The position numbers and the translations under genes were made by a program. The notes under the pieces are model-generated. The model saw only the letters and a program-made list of their open reading frames with translations, did no database searches and had not been told where the DNA came from. Positions 38,882 to 47,414 of a stretch of 64,000 bases of DNA are shown here, in pieces (positions within the stretch are counted from its first letter, which is position 1; the number at the start of each line of letters is the position of its first letter). Location of the stretch: contig JAGXGW010000014.1 of assembly GCA_024636555.1 (NCBI GenBank), positions 1 through 64,000 on the forward strand, written 5' to 3'. The stretch is from Paracoccaceae bacterium (GTDB lineage Bacteria; Pseudomonadota; Alphaproteobacteria; Rhodobacterales; Rhodobacteraceae).

Positions 38882-40017
38882 GTTATCTTGAGTATACCGT
38901 CAAAACCGTGCCCTCGGGCGCGCGCAAGGTTCTGTATCTCAACTGGCCGATCATACTGCTGCTGATCGCGGTTGCGAGCGTGGGTTTCCTGATGCTCTAT
39001 TCCGTGGCGGGTGGTTCGTTCAACCCGTGGGTCGAGCCGCAGATGAAGCGTTTTGCGGTGGGCCTTGCGGGCATGTTCATCGTCGCCATGGTGCCGATCT
39101 GGTTCTGGCGCAATATGGCGGCCGTGGCCTATCTCGTCTCGCTGGGCTTGCTGTTGCTGGTCGAATTCATCGGCGTGACCGGCATGGGCGCGCAGCGCTG
39201 GATCGACCTTGGCTTCATGCGGCTGCAACCGTCGGAACTGGCCAAGGTCACGCTGGTGATGTTTCTGGCGGCCTACTATGACTGGCTGCCGATGAAAAAG
39301 GTCTCGCATCCGTTCTGGGTGGCGGTCCCGCTGTTCTTCATCCTGCTGCCCACCGCGCTGGTGCTGACGCAGCCCGATCTGGGGACGGCGCTGTTGCTGG
39401 TGTTCGGCGGCGGCGGCCTGATGTTTCTGGCGGGGGTGCATTGGGGATATTTCGCAGCGGTCATCGCGTCGGGTATCGCGCTGGTTGCGACTGTCATCAA
39501 ATCCCGTGACACGTCGTGGCAGTTGCTGAAGGACTACCAGTTCCGCCGTATCGACACGTTCCTCGATCCCTCGCAGGACCCGCTTGATGCAGGCTATCAC
39601 ATCACGCAGGCCAAGATTGCCCTTGGTTCCGGCGGATGGACCGGGCGTGGCTATATGCAGGGCACCCAAAGCAGGCTCAACTTCCTGCCCGAAAAGCACA
39701 CCGATTTCATCTTCACCACGCTGGCCGAGGAATTCGGCTTTGTCGGCGGCATGTCGTTGCTGGGGCTTTATGCCTTGATCATCGTGTTCTGCGTGGCAAC
39801 GGCCCTGTCCAACAAGGACAGGTTTTCCTCTTTGCTGACATTGGGCATCGCGCTGACCTTCTTTCTCTACTTCGCCGTCAACATGTCGATGGTGATGGGG
39901 CTGGCTCCGGTGGTCGGCGTACCGCTGCCTCTGGTCAGCTATGGCGGATCGGCCATGCTGGTTCTGATGGCGGCGTTCGGGATGGTGCAAAGCGCGCATA
40001 TCCACAAACCCCGCTGA
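38878..40017 (+). CDS. rodA: Rod-shape-determining protein RodA (SEDS glycosyltransferase)
   Basis: This 379-residue SEDS polymerase builds glycan strands in partnership with PBP2. It has about ten membrane helices; SEDS signatures include GAQRWIDLGFMRLQPSELAKV, LTQPDLGTALLL, FLPEKHTDFIFTTLAEEFGF and the C-terminal PLVSYGGSAML. It ends the mre operon; no clear terminator lies in the 34-bp gap before ghrA, so read-through is possible. Confidence 0.97.
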   Translation: MSYLEYTVKTVPSGARKVLYLNWPIILLLIAVASVGFLMLYSVAGGSFNPWVEPQMKRFAVGLAGMFIVAMVPIWFWRNMAAVAYLVSLGLLLLVEFIGVTGMGAQRWIDLGFMRLQPSELAKVTLVMFLAAYYDWLPMKKVSHPFWVAVPLFFILLPTALVLTQPDLGTALLLVFGGGGLMFLAGVHWGYFAAVIASGIALVATVIKSRDTSWQLLKDYQFRRIDTFLDPSQDPLDAGYHITQAKIALGSGGWTGRGYMQGTQSRLNFLPEKHTDFIFTTLAEEFGFVGGMSLLGLYALIIVFCVATALSNKDRFSSLLTLGIALTFFLYFAVNMSMVMGLAPVVGVPLPLVSYGGSAMLVLMAAFGMVQSAHIHKPR

Positions 40018-40051
40018 ACCTTTCATTTTTCCAAGATCAAGGCAGGACTCC

Positions 40052-40984
40052 ATGACCGTGAACATCCTTTTCGCCGCCAAAGCCGAAAGCTGGGACGCAT
40101 ATCAGGCCCCGCTGACCAAAGCCCTCGCCGAGAAGGATGTCACCGCCAACCTGTCGCGCGACATCGCGCCGGATCAGGTGGATTACATCGTCTATGCGCC
40201 CAACAGCACGGTGCAGGATTTCACGCCCTATACGCGCTGCAAGGCGGTGCTGAACCTGTGGGCCGGGGTCGAGAACGTTGTGGGCAACACCACGCTCACG
40301 CAGCCCTTGGCGCGGATGGTTGATCACGGGCTGACGCAAGGCATGGTGGAATGGGTCACAGGCCACACCCTGCGCCACCATCTGGGCATGGATCGCCATA
40401 TCCACGGGCTCAAGGGTGAATGGATCAAGGAGATCCCACCGCTGGCGGAGGATCGGCATGTTACAATTCTCGGCCTTGGCGCGCTTGGATCAGCCTGCGC
40501 ATCGGCGATTGCGGGCCTTGGTTTCGATGTGACAGGCTGGAGCCGCAGCCCCCGCGCGGTGGAGGGGGTGCGCTGCCTGCACGGGACGGATGGTCTGGAA
40601 CAGGCTTTGACGGGCGCTGAAATTGTGGTGCTGCTGCTGCCACTGACGACGGCGACCGAGGATCTGATGAACGCCGACCGTCTGGCGCTTGTCGCGCAAG
40701 GTGGCGTGATCCTGAACCCCGGACGCGGGGCGCTGATCGATGATGCAGCGCTGCTGGCGGCACTGGACAGCGGGCAGATCGGCCATGCCACGCTGGATGT
40801 CTTCCGGGTGGAACCCCTGCCCGCCGATCACCCCTATTGGGCGCATCCCTCTGTGACGGTCACCCCGCATATCGCCTCGGAAACACGCGCGTCTTCCGCC
40901 TCCCGCGTGATCGCAGAGAACGTGCGTCGCGGCGAGGCCGGTGAGCCGTTCCTGCATCTGGTGGATCGCAGTCTGGGGTATTGA
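40052..40984 (+). CDS. ghrA: Glyoxylate/hydroxypyruvate reductase A (GhrA-like)
   Basis: This 310-residue NADPH-dependent 2-hydroxyacid dehydrogenase of the GhrA subfamily has the nucleotide motif ILGLGALGSACASAI near residue 141. The catalytic Arg is in LNPGRGALIDD, the Glu in DVFRVEPLP and the His in TPHIAS. The N-terminal domain (MTVNILFAAKAESWDAY) is shorter than in other dehydrogenases, as in GhrA. Its stop lies four bases from the convergent sseB stop. Confidence 0.92.
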   Translation: MTVNILFAAKAESWDAYQAPLTKALAEKDVTANLSRDIAPDQVDYIVYAPNSTVQDFTPYTRCKAVLNLWAGVENVVGNTTLTQPLARMVDHGLTQGMVEWVTGHTLRHHLGMDRHIHGLKGEWIKEIPPLAEDRHVTILGLGALGSACASAIAGLGFDVTGWSRSPRAVEGVRCLHGTDGLEQALTGAEIVVLLLPLTTATEDLMNADRLALVAQGGVILNPGRGALIDDAALLAALDSGQIGHATLDVFRVEPLPADHPYWAHPSVTVTPHIASETRASSASRVIAENVRRGEAGEPFLHLVDRSLGY

Positions 40985-40988
40985 GTGC

Positions 40989-41783
40989 TCACCGCAATTT
41001 TGGAGGCCTTGCAGGGTCTGACCCCGGCGCCATGCGGAGGACTTCCTGCACGCTCTCGACCGGCTGGGGCAGATCGAAACGCAAGCCGTGCTGCGCCAGC
41101 CGCGCCGCCATCGGCTCGGAGGCGCGAAAGAACGCCACATCCAGCGCGCCCGCCTCGATGCCCGAAAACGTCAAAGCCTCGGCAACGGCTTTTGCCAAGG
41201 CCGGTTGCGCGCCCGGCGTGGCATCGACAAAGGCCAGCATATGGCCTTTGCTGCCGCCCTCATAGGTGACGCCCAGCAGATAGGCCGCCTCCGCCAGCCC
41301 CGACGCACTGGCGAGCTTTGCATCCAGCGCGGTCAGCAACAGATCCGGCAAGCCGCGTGGTGGCGAGACCGCCTCGATCCGCGCCTCGGCTTCGGACGGC
41401 GCGTTACCCAGCGTGCCGGCAAGCCATGTGACCGCCTCGGGCGGGATCAGGATGGACGAGGGCGCAACCTCAAGATTGACGCCCATGCCGATGCCCTGCT
41501 CGGCCAGAAGCCCCGCGATCACCCGCCCCGACATGGCCGCATAGGGCGCGGGCTTGCCGACGAATTGCGCCAGACGGTCGTCGCGGTCGAATACCAGCAC
41601 AAAGCTGGCATCGCCCAGATCGAACACTTCGGGAGAGATATTGTCGCCCTGCGCTTCCTCGGTCAGCAGCAGGAACAGCTCGCAATCCGCCAGCCGCTCG
41701 TAAAAGCGAAGCCGCGCCGCATCATCGGCCGGAGCGGCCTCCATCGCGGCATGGGCGGTATCAAGCGGGGTCAGGTCTGTCAT
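40989..41783 (-). CDS. SseB family protein
   Basis: This 264-residue soluble acidic protein has an SseB N-terminal domain (residues 5-125: LDTAHAAMEAAPADDAARLRFYERLADCELFLLL by its ends, then DRDDRLAQFVGKPAPYAAMSGRVI). A C-terminal part of about 110 residues resembles the SseB_C region (AYLLGVTYEGGSKGHMLAFVD). Function is unknown; E. coli SseB is only loosely tied to serine metabolism. Its start lies 23 bases inside the end of the glycosylase gene, so the two are coupled. Confidence 0.85.
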   Translation of the reverse strand: MTDLTPLDTAHAAMEAAPADDAARLRFYERLADCELFLLLTEEAQGDNISPEVFDLGDASFVLVFDRDDRLAQFVGKPAPYAAMSGRVIAGLLAEQGIGMGVNLEVAPSSILIPPEAVTWLAGTLGNAPSEAEARIEAVSPPRGLPDLLLTALDAKLASASGLAEAAYLLGVTYEGGSKGHMLAFVDATPGAQPALAKAVAEALTFSGIEAGALDVAFFRASEPMAARLAQHGLRFDLPQPVESVQEVLRMAPGSDPARPPKLR

Positions 41784-42375
41784 CCATCACACTCCGGACA
41801 GCGTGGCGAAGAGCCGGCAGAACCTCTGCGGCGAACCACGGATTTTTGCGAAGCCAACCGCTATTGCGCCATGACGGATGTGGCAAGGGGAAAACCCGTG
41901 GTGCATGGTCGCGCCACGCCGCCACAGTCGCGGTGACGCTGCCCTTTTTACCAAGATGCCAGCGATGGGCGTGACCACCGACCAGCACGGTCAGGCGGAT
42001 GTCAGGCAGAGCCTCCATCACCTGCGCGTGCCATGTGCTGGCGCAGATCGGCGGTGGCGGCAGATCCGAGCCCTTGGCATCATATCCCGGAAAACAGAAA
42101 GCCATCGGCACAACGGCAACCTGCGCGCGATCATAGAACGCATCAGGGGAAAGCCCCAGCCAGTCACGCAGACGATCACCCGAGGCATCGTCGAACGGAC
42201 GGCCCGACCGATGCACCCGCATCCCCGGTGCCTGCCCCGCGATCAGCAAACGTGCGCCGGGCCGGAACCACACCACCGGACGCGGCGCATGGGCCGTGGC
42301 CGTGGCGGCGAAGCGTCCCGCGCAAAGCGTGCAGGCTTGGATTGTGCGGACAAGATCGTCGGTGGAAGCAGGCAT
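41761..42375 (-). CDS. Uracil-DNA glycosylase family protein
   Basis: This 204-residue protein belongs to the UDG superfamily. The first active-site block is LLIAGQAPGMRVHRSGRPFDD and the second is LPHPSWRN. Only one CxxC (CTLC) is seen at the N-terminus, and the four-Cys iron-sulfur set of family 4 enzymes is incomplete, so it may be a divergent member whose glycosylase activity is not certain. The start at 42375 was chosen over an opening at 42567 whose first 64 residues look non-coding. It overlaps sseB by 23 bases. Confidence 0.85.
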   Translation of the reverse strand: MPASTDDLVRTIQACTLCAGRFAATATAHAPRPVVWFRPGARLLIAGQAPGMRVHRSGRPFDDASGDRLRDWLGLSPDAFYDRAQVAVVPMAFCFPGYDAKGSDLPPPPICASTWHAQVMEALPDIRLTVLVGGHAHRWHLGKKGSVTATVAAWRDHAPRVFPLPHPSWRNSGWLRKNPWFAAEVLPALRHAVRSVMDDRPDPA

Positions 42376-42475
42376 GGCGGCGACTCTATCACGCTGTTTT
42401 GCGGTTGCCAGACCACGGATGACGGGGCGATTGATCTGGCGGAAGGCCGCGCAACTACGGCTTTGAAAAAGTAGC

Positions 42476-42498
42476 CCACGTAAGATACACTTATGTGG
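42476..42498 (+). promoter_or_regulatory. Inverted repeat upstream of kpsT
   Basis: CCACGTAAG and CTTATGTGG pair with one mismatch around ATACA, 133 bp before the kpsT ATG. It may be an operator. The remaining 42376-42630 holds no gene and I could not pick a promoter. Confidence 0.35.
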
Positions 42499-42630
42499 CC
42501 AGTGACATATTTTGGCCGCTAAGTTGAGCCAGTTTAAGGCAATGGCTCGACTTGCCCCGCAGGTCATTGCTAAGTGAGGGTTAATACTACCCCGCTAAGA
42601 GGGTGGATCAGGAGCAGACCGGAGCTTTGA

Positions 42631-43290
42631 ATGCTCGAATTTGAGAATGTCAGCAAGTCCTTCTGGACGGGCACACAGCGCAAGGTCATCCTTGATCGCG
42701 TCAGCTTCCGCGTGGAGTTGGGCACCTCGCTGGGCATTCTGGCCCCCAACGGCACCGGAAAGACCACGGTCATCAACATGATGGCGGGGCTGGAAAAGCC
42801 GGATGAAGGCGTGATTCGACGCGGTGCGCGGATCAGCTTTCCGCTGGGATTCATGGGCGGCGTCGTGACGCGCGTCTCGGCCGTTGAAAACAGCCGCTAT
42901 ATTGCACGACTCTATGGCCTCGATCCCGACTATGTGGAGGCGTTCTGCCGCTGGCTGTGCAATCTGGGTGAATATTTCGAGCAACCCATCGGCACCTATT
43001 CGTCCGGCATGCGGGCGCGGTTTTCATTCGCGCTGATGCTGGCGCTCGATTTCGACATCTATCTGATCGACGAGGGCATGCCCGGTTCGACCGATGCCGA
43101 TTTCAACCGCAAGGCCGGTGAGATCCTGCGCGAGAGGTTGCGGACAACGACGGTGATCATCGTCTCGCACCAGCCTGATGTACTTGAGAAATTTGCCCGT
43201 TCCGCAGCCGTGCTGATGGATGGAAAGCTTCATATGTTTGACACCTTGGAAGAAGCGAAAAAGCTGTATGATTACGAAACCCAAGGCTAG
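42631..43290 (+). CDS. kpsT: Capsule polysaccharide export ATPase, KpsT-like
   Basis: This 219-residue ABC ATPase drives export of lipid-linked capsule chains. The Walker A is GILAPNGTGKTTVIN, the signature is the KpsT-type YSSGMRARFSFA, the Walker B is YLIDEGMPGSTD and the switch His is in IVSHQ. A helical insert with Q-loop region (SFPLGFMGGVVTRVSAVEN) is typical. No permease gene (kpsM) is adjacent, so its partner must be encoded elsewhere. It overlaps kpsE by 23 bases. Confidence 0.93.
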   Translation: MLEFENVSKSFWTGTQRKVILDRVSFRVELGTSLGILAPNGTGKTTVINMMAGLEKPDEGVIRRGARISFPLGFMGGVVTRVSAVENSRYIARLYGLDPDYVEAFCRWLCNLGEYFEQPIGTYSSGMRARFSFALMLALDFDIYLIDEGMPGSTDADFNRKAGEILRERLRTTTVIIVSHQPDVLEKFARSAAVLMDGKLHMFDTLEEAKKLYDYETQG

Positions 43291-44989
43291 AAAATTCCGC
43301 ATCCGGCGCAGCCCGACAGAACCGGTCCCCGCACCTCAGGAAGCCGCGGACAGTTTCGCACATCCGTCGGCCCAAGCGCAGGTGCAGGTGCCGCATGATA
43401 ACAGTGTAGGCGCAGATAACGATGGTTTCGCGCAAGCACAAAGGCTCACACCGAGGGCGCATGGCCTGCCTGTGATCCCGGATGATGCGGCACCCGACAT
43501 CTCCACGATGGACGTATCCGAGGCCGGAACCGAGATTGACGCGATCCGTCGCGAGGGGCTGACCGGGCGACAACTGCGGATGGCGCGGCGCGTGGCGCAG
43601 AAGAACGGGCTGGCACCGACCTCGGATTTCGACGCCGTGCGCCTGCTGCGTGCCGAGGGGATTGATCCGTTCCAACGCACCACCATGCTGGATCTGGTCA
43701 TGCCGCGCGAGGAAGACGACGCGCAGGAGGAGCAGACAGGCGCGGCACCCGACCAAGCGGCGCGGACCGAGCGCGTGCAACTGCCCCAGACGATGCCCGC
43801 CGGCAACCCATTTCTGCCATCGACCGAGGTTAGCCCGGCACAGAGACGCGCCCGCGATGTCATGGATATCCAGCGCGATATCGCAAGCCGCAGACGTCGC
43901 AAACTGGTGCTTCTGTTCTCGCGGCTGACCGCTTTCGTCTTTCTGCCGACCCTGCTGGCCGGATGGTACTTCTTTACCTATGCGACGCCGATGTATGCCA
44001 CAAAATCGGAGTTTCTGATCCTTCAGGCCGATGCAACGGGCGGTACGGGCTTTGGCGGATTGCTGAGCGGCACCCAGTTCGCCACCAATCAGGACAGTAT
44101 CGCCGTGCAATCCTATATGCAGTCGCGTGACGCGATGACGCGCCTGAATGCGGATATGGGGTTCAAGGAGCATTTCAAGCAGGAATGGATCGACCCGATC
44201 CAGCGCCTCGATACCGATGCAACGGATGAGGCGGCTTACAAGATCTATCAAAAAAACATCAAGATCGGCTATGATCCGACCGAGGGTGTGATCCGGATGG
44301 AGGTGATTGCCGCCGATCCTGAAACCAGTGCGGCGTTTTCCACCCACCTGATCGACTATGCCGAAGACCGCGTCGACGAATTGTCGCGCCGCAAGCGCGA
44401 GGACCAGATGCGCGATGCGCGGGAGAGCCTTGAGCGGGCCAAAGCCGAACGCCGCGAGGCGCAGGAACGTCTTGTGGCCCTGCAGGAGCAATCCATCCTC
44501 GATCCGCAGGGCGAGATTGCCAATATCCGTGCGCTCATCGGCTCGGTCGAATTGCAGATGCAGGAAAAAGAACTGACCCTGAACGCGCAACTCAACAACG
44601 CCCGCCCGAATGCTGCGCGCGTAGACGCTTTGCGCACCGAGGTGCGGTTGCTGCGCGAGGATCTGGATCGGCAGAACAGCCGGCTGACCAATGCAACAGA
44701 AGGGCGCAACTCGCTGGCCGCGATGTCGGCGCAGATCCAGATGGCGCAGGCGGACCTGACAACGGCGGATGTGTTTTTGCAATCCGCGTTGCAAAACGAG
44801 AAACAGACCGAACTTGAGGCGAACCGTCAGGTGCGGTACCTCACAACCAGTGTGCGACCCGTCGCGCCCGACGAGCCGACCTATCCACGTGCCTTCGAGA
44901 ATACGGCGCTTGTCTTTCTGATCTTTTCGGGAATCTACCTTATGATCTCACTGACTGCATCCATACTGCGCGAACAGGTCTCGAGCTGA
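43268..44989 (+). CDS. Capsule export inner-membrane protein, KpsE/RkpR-like (PCP family)
   Basis: This 573-residue protein has a long cytoplasmic N-terminus (about 215 residues, Pro/Gln-rich, with IDAIRREGLTGRQLRMARR), one membrane helix (near 220-240, FVFLPTLLAGWYFFTYA), a periplasmic domain with long coiled coils (DELSRRKREDQMRDARESLERAKAE by its ends), and a second helix at the C-terminus (LVFLIFSGIYLMISLTASIL). This is the topology of KpsE/RkpR co-polymerase or export adaptors. It begins 23 bases inside kpsT and ends one base before kdsA, so capsule export and KDO synthesis are linked. Confidence 0.9.
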   Translation: MITKPKARKFRIRRSPTEPVPAPQEAADSFAHPSAQAQVQVPHDNSVGADNDGFAQAQRLTPRAHGLPVIPDDAAPDISTMDVSEAGTEIDAIRREGLTGRQLRMARRVAQKNGLAPTSDFDAVRLLRAEGIDPFQRTTMLDLVMPREEDDAQEEQTGAAPDQAARTERVQLPQTMPAGNPFLPSTEVSPAQRRARDVMDIQRDIASRRRRKLVLLFSRLTAFVFLPTLLAGWYFFTYATPMYATKSEFLILQADATGGTGFGGLLSGTQFATNQDSIAVQSYMQSRDAMTRLNADMGFKEHFKQEWIDPIQRLDTDATDEAAYKIYQKNIKIGYDPTEGVIRMEVIAADPETSAAFSTHLIDYAEDRVDELSRRKREDQMRDARESLERAKAERREAQERLVALQEQSILDPQGEIANIRALIGSVELQMQEKELTLNAQLNNARPNAARVDALRTEVRLLREDLDRQNSRLTNATEGRNSLAAMSAQIQMAQADLTTADVFLQSALQNEKQTELEANRQVRYLTTSVRPVAPDEPTYPRAFENTALVFLIFSGIYLMISLTASILREQVSS

Positions 44990-44990
44990 C

Positions 44991-45824
44991 ATGAAAACTG
45001 TCTCGATCGGTTCTTTGAACATCAGCAACGATGCATCCCTGACCGTGATCGCGGGGCCGTGCCAGCTTGAAAGCGCGGATCATGCGCTGATGATCGCCAC
45101 GCGCATGCAGGCGATCTGCGCCGCGGCAGGCGCGCAGTTCATCTTCAAGGCGAGCTATGACAAGGCCAACCGCACCTCCGTGACAGGGCAGCGCGGCCTC
45201 GGACTGGACAAGGGCTTGCGCGTCCTTGAGCAGGTCAAGTCCAGCCTCGGTGTGCCGGTGCTGACAGACGTGCATAACGAGGCGCAATGCGCGCCCGTGG
45301 CGCAGGTCTGCGATGTGTTGCAGATACCGGCGTTTCTGTGCCGCCAGACAGATCTGCTGATCGCCGCAGGCCGGACCGGCGCGGTGATCAACGTCAAGAA
45401 GGGCCAGTTTCTGGCCCCATGGGATATGCCCAATGTCATCGACAAGATCGAGAGCACCGGCAATACCCGCATCCTGCTGACCGAGCGCGGCACCTCTTTC
45501 GGATACAACACCCTTGTGGCCGATATGCGCGCCCTGCCCCAGATGGCCGCCACCGGCTATCCGGTCGTGATGGACGCCACCCATTCGGTCCAGCAACCCG
45601 GCGGGCGCGGCGGATCTTCGGGCGGGCAGCGGGAATTCGCCCCGGTGATGGCGCGCGCGGCGGTATCCCTTGGCATTGCCGCCGTTTTCATCGAAACACA
45701 TGAAAATCCCGATATGGCCCCGTCCGACGGGCCGAACATGATCCCGCTCGACCGGATGGAGGCTATGGTCAACAGTCTGATGGCCTTTGACCGACTCGCC
45801 AAATCCGACCCGATCCGCCTTTGA
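44991..45824 (+). CDS. kdsA: 3-deoxy-8-phosphooctulonate synthase
   Basis: This 277-residue TIM-barrel enzyme joins phosphoenolpyruvate and arabinose-5-phosphate to KDO-8-phosphate for LPS core and some capsules. Motifs: IAGPCQLESADHA, FKASYDKANRTS, RGLGLDKGL, NVKKGQFLAPWDM, LTERGTSFGYN and DATHSVQQPGG. The layout without the metal-ligand Cys of the aquifex type (N21 here reads GPCQLES, where the Cys is conserved in both) does not settle the metal class. It follows kpsE directly and overlaps a possible TTG start of the mutase gene. Confidence 0.96.
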   Translation: MKTVSIGSLNISNDASLTVIAGPCQLESADHALMIATRMQAICAAAGAQFIFKASYDKANRTSVTGQRGLGLDKGLRVLEQVKSSLGVPVLTDVHNEAQCAPVAQVCDVLQIPAFLCRQTDLLIAAGRTGAVINVKKGQFLAPWDMPNVIDKIESTGNTRILLTERGTSFGYNTLVADMRALPQMAATGYPVVMDATHSVQQPGGRGGSSGGQREFAPVMARAAVSLGIAAVFIETHENPDMAPSDGPNMIPLDRMEAMVNSLMAFDRLAKSDPIRL

Positions 45825-45841
45825 TAAAGAAAGACATCACC

Positions 45842-47338
45842 GTGCAAAAACCTCTCTCCTCCGTCACGCAGAACAGCTGGGACTTTCTCAAGGTTCCGAT
45901 GATCACGCCGACCGGCTTTCGCGAATATGATGCACGCTGGAAATATCCCGACCAGATCAACCTGCCCGGCATCACCGCCTTGGGCCTTGGTCTGGGCACG
46001 CAGATGCAGCGTCGCGGCATCGCGCCTGTCATCGCGGTGGGCAATGACTACCGCGATTACTCGCTCACGATCAAGAATGCACTGATCCTTGGGCTGATGC
46101 AGGCGGGGATCACCGTCAAGGATATTGGCCCCGCCCTGTCGCCGATGGCCTATTTTGCGCAGTTCCACCTGGATGTGCCGGCTGTCGCCATGGTCACGGC
46201 CAGCCACAATCCCAATGGCTGGACAGGCGTGAAGATGGGTTTCGAGCGCCCGTTGACCCATGGTCCGGACGAGATGAACGAATTGCGCGACATCGTGCTG
46301 AACGGCGAAGGCCAGCCCGCGCCCGGCGGCGCCTACGAGTTTGTCGAGGGGGTGCGCGAGGCCTATCTGGATGATCTGGTGGGTGATTTCCGCATGACCC
46401 GCAAGCTGCGCGTGGTCTGCGCCACCGGAAACGGCACGGCATCCGCCTTCGCGCCCGAACTGTTCGCGCGGATGGGTGTGGAGGTGATCCCTTCCCATAA
46501 CGCGCTGGATTATACCTTCCCGCATTACAACCCGAACCCCGAAGCGCTGGAGATGTTGCACGACATGTCCGACAGCGTGAAAGCCTCCGGCGCGGATTTC
46601 GCGCTGGGCTTTGACGGCGATGGTGACCGCTGCGGCGTGGTTGATGACGAGGGCGAGGAGATTTTTGCCGACAAGATGGGCGTGATCATGGCGCGCGACC
46701 TGTCGAAACTCTACCTGAACAGTACCTTCGTCGCGGATGTGAAATCCACGGGCCTGTTCGCCTCGGACCCGGAACTGATCGCGAACGGTGCCAAGGCCGA
46801 TTACTGGAAAACCGGACACAGCCATATGAAACGCCGGGTCAAGGAACTGGGTGCGCTGGCCGGTTTCGAGAAATCGGGCCACTACTTCCTCGCCGGTCCG
46901 ATCGGGCGCGGTTACGATTGCGGCATGCGCGTCGCGGTCGAGATATGCAAGCTGATGGACCGCAATCCGGATATGTCGATGTCCGACCTGCGCCGCGCTC
47001 TGCCGCAAACCTGGGCCACGCCGACGATGTCGCCCTATTGCGGCGATACCGAAAAATATGACGTGCTGGCGCGACTGGTCGAGAAACTTGTCGCCAAACA
47101 CGAGGCGGGTGAAACCTTTGCGGGACGCAAGATCGCGCAGGTGGTCACGGTCAACGGCGCGCGGGTCATCCTGGACAATGGCGCTTGGGGCCTTGTGCGA
47201 GCCTCATCCAACACACCAAATCTGGTAGTGGTCTGCGAAAGTCCTGAAAGCGAAGCAGAGATGCGCGCCATTTTCGCCGAGGTGGACGCCGTGATCCGCA
47301 CCGAGCCCGCCGTGGGCGACTACGACCAGTCGATCTGA
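45842..47338 (+). CDS. Phosphomannomutase/phosphoglucomutase
   Basis: This 498-residue alpha-D-phosphohexomutase (AlgC/ManB type) interconverts hexose 6- and 1-phosphates for sugar-nucleotide synthesis. The phosphoserine loop is MVTASHNPNGWTG, the metal loop GFDGDGDRCG, the sugar-binding loop EKSGHYF and the phosphate-binding domain RASSNTPNL. The start is probably the GTG at 45842 after AAAGAAAG; a TTG at 45821 overlapping the kdsA stop would add seven residues. It fits the capsule/LPS block. Two tandem palindromes follow. Confidence 0.94.
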   Translation: MQKPLSSVTQNSWDFLKVPMITPTGFREYDARWKYPDQINLPGITALGLGLGTQMQRRGIAPVIAVGNDYRDYSLTIKNALILGLMQAGITVKDIGPALSPMAYFAQFHLDVPAVAMVTASHNPNGWTGVKMGFERPLTHGPDEMNELRDIVLNGEGQPAPGGAYEFVEGVREAYLDDLVGDFRMTRKLRVVCATGNGTASAFAPELFARMGVEVIPSHNALDYTFPHYNPNPEALEMLHDMSDSVKASGADFALGFDGDGDRCGVVDDEGEEIFADKMGVIMARDLSKLYLNSTFVADVKSTGLFASDPELIANGAKADYWKTGHSHMKRRVKELGALAGFEKSGHYFLAGPIGRGYDCGMRVAVEICKLMDRNPDMSMSDLRRALPQTWATPTMSPYCGDTEKYDVLARLVEKLVAKHEAGETFAGRKIAQVVTVNGARVILDNGAWGLVRASSNTPNLVVVCESPESEAEMRAIFAEVDAVIRTEPAVGDYDQSI

Positions 47339-47359
47339 CACGCCTGTCGGGCCGCAGCG

Positions 47360-47383
47360 CAAATCCCTTTTTCAAGGGATTTG
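47360..47383. terminator. First of two tandem hairpins between the convergent mutase and peptidase genes
   Basis: CAAATCCCTT and AAGGGATTTG pair perfectly around TTTC. It begins 22 bases after the mutase stop. Confidence 0.7.
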
Positions 47384-47384
47384 C

Positions 47385-47408
47385 CAAAAGTCTTGCGCAA
47401 GACTTTTG
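47385..47408. terminator. Second tandem hairpin, a perfect 24-bp palindrome
   Basis: CAAAAGTCTTGC and GCAAGACTTTTG are exact reverse complements. It lies six bases beyond the minus-strand stop of the M3 peptidase at 47415, so it probably serves both genes. Confidence 0.7.
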
Positions 47409-47414
47409 CACGCG

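Noticed and set aside
44991-45824. Metal dependence of KdsA
   Set aside because: The N-terminal residues seen do not separate metal and non-metal classes with certainty without an alignment, so no class was assigned.
45557-47101. A 514-codon minus-strand frame opposite the phosphohexomutase and kdsA genes
   Set aside because: It has no recognisable domain, and the plus-strand genes explain the region fully.
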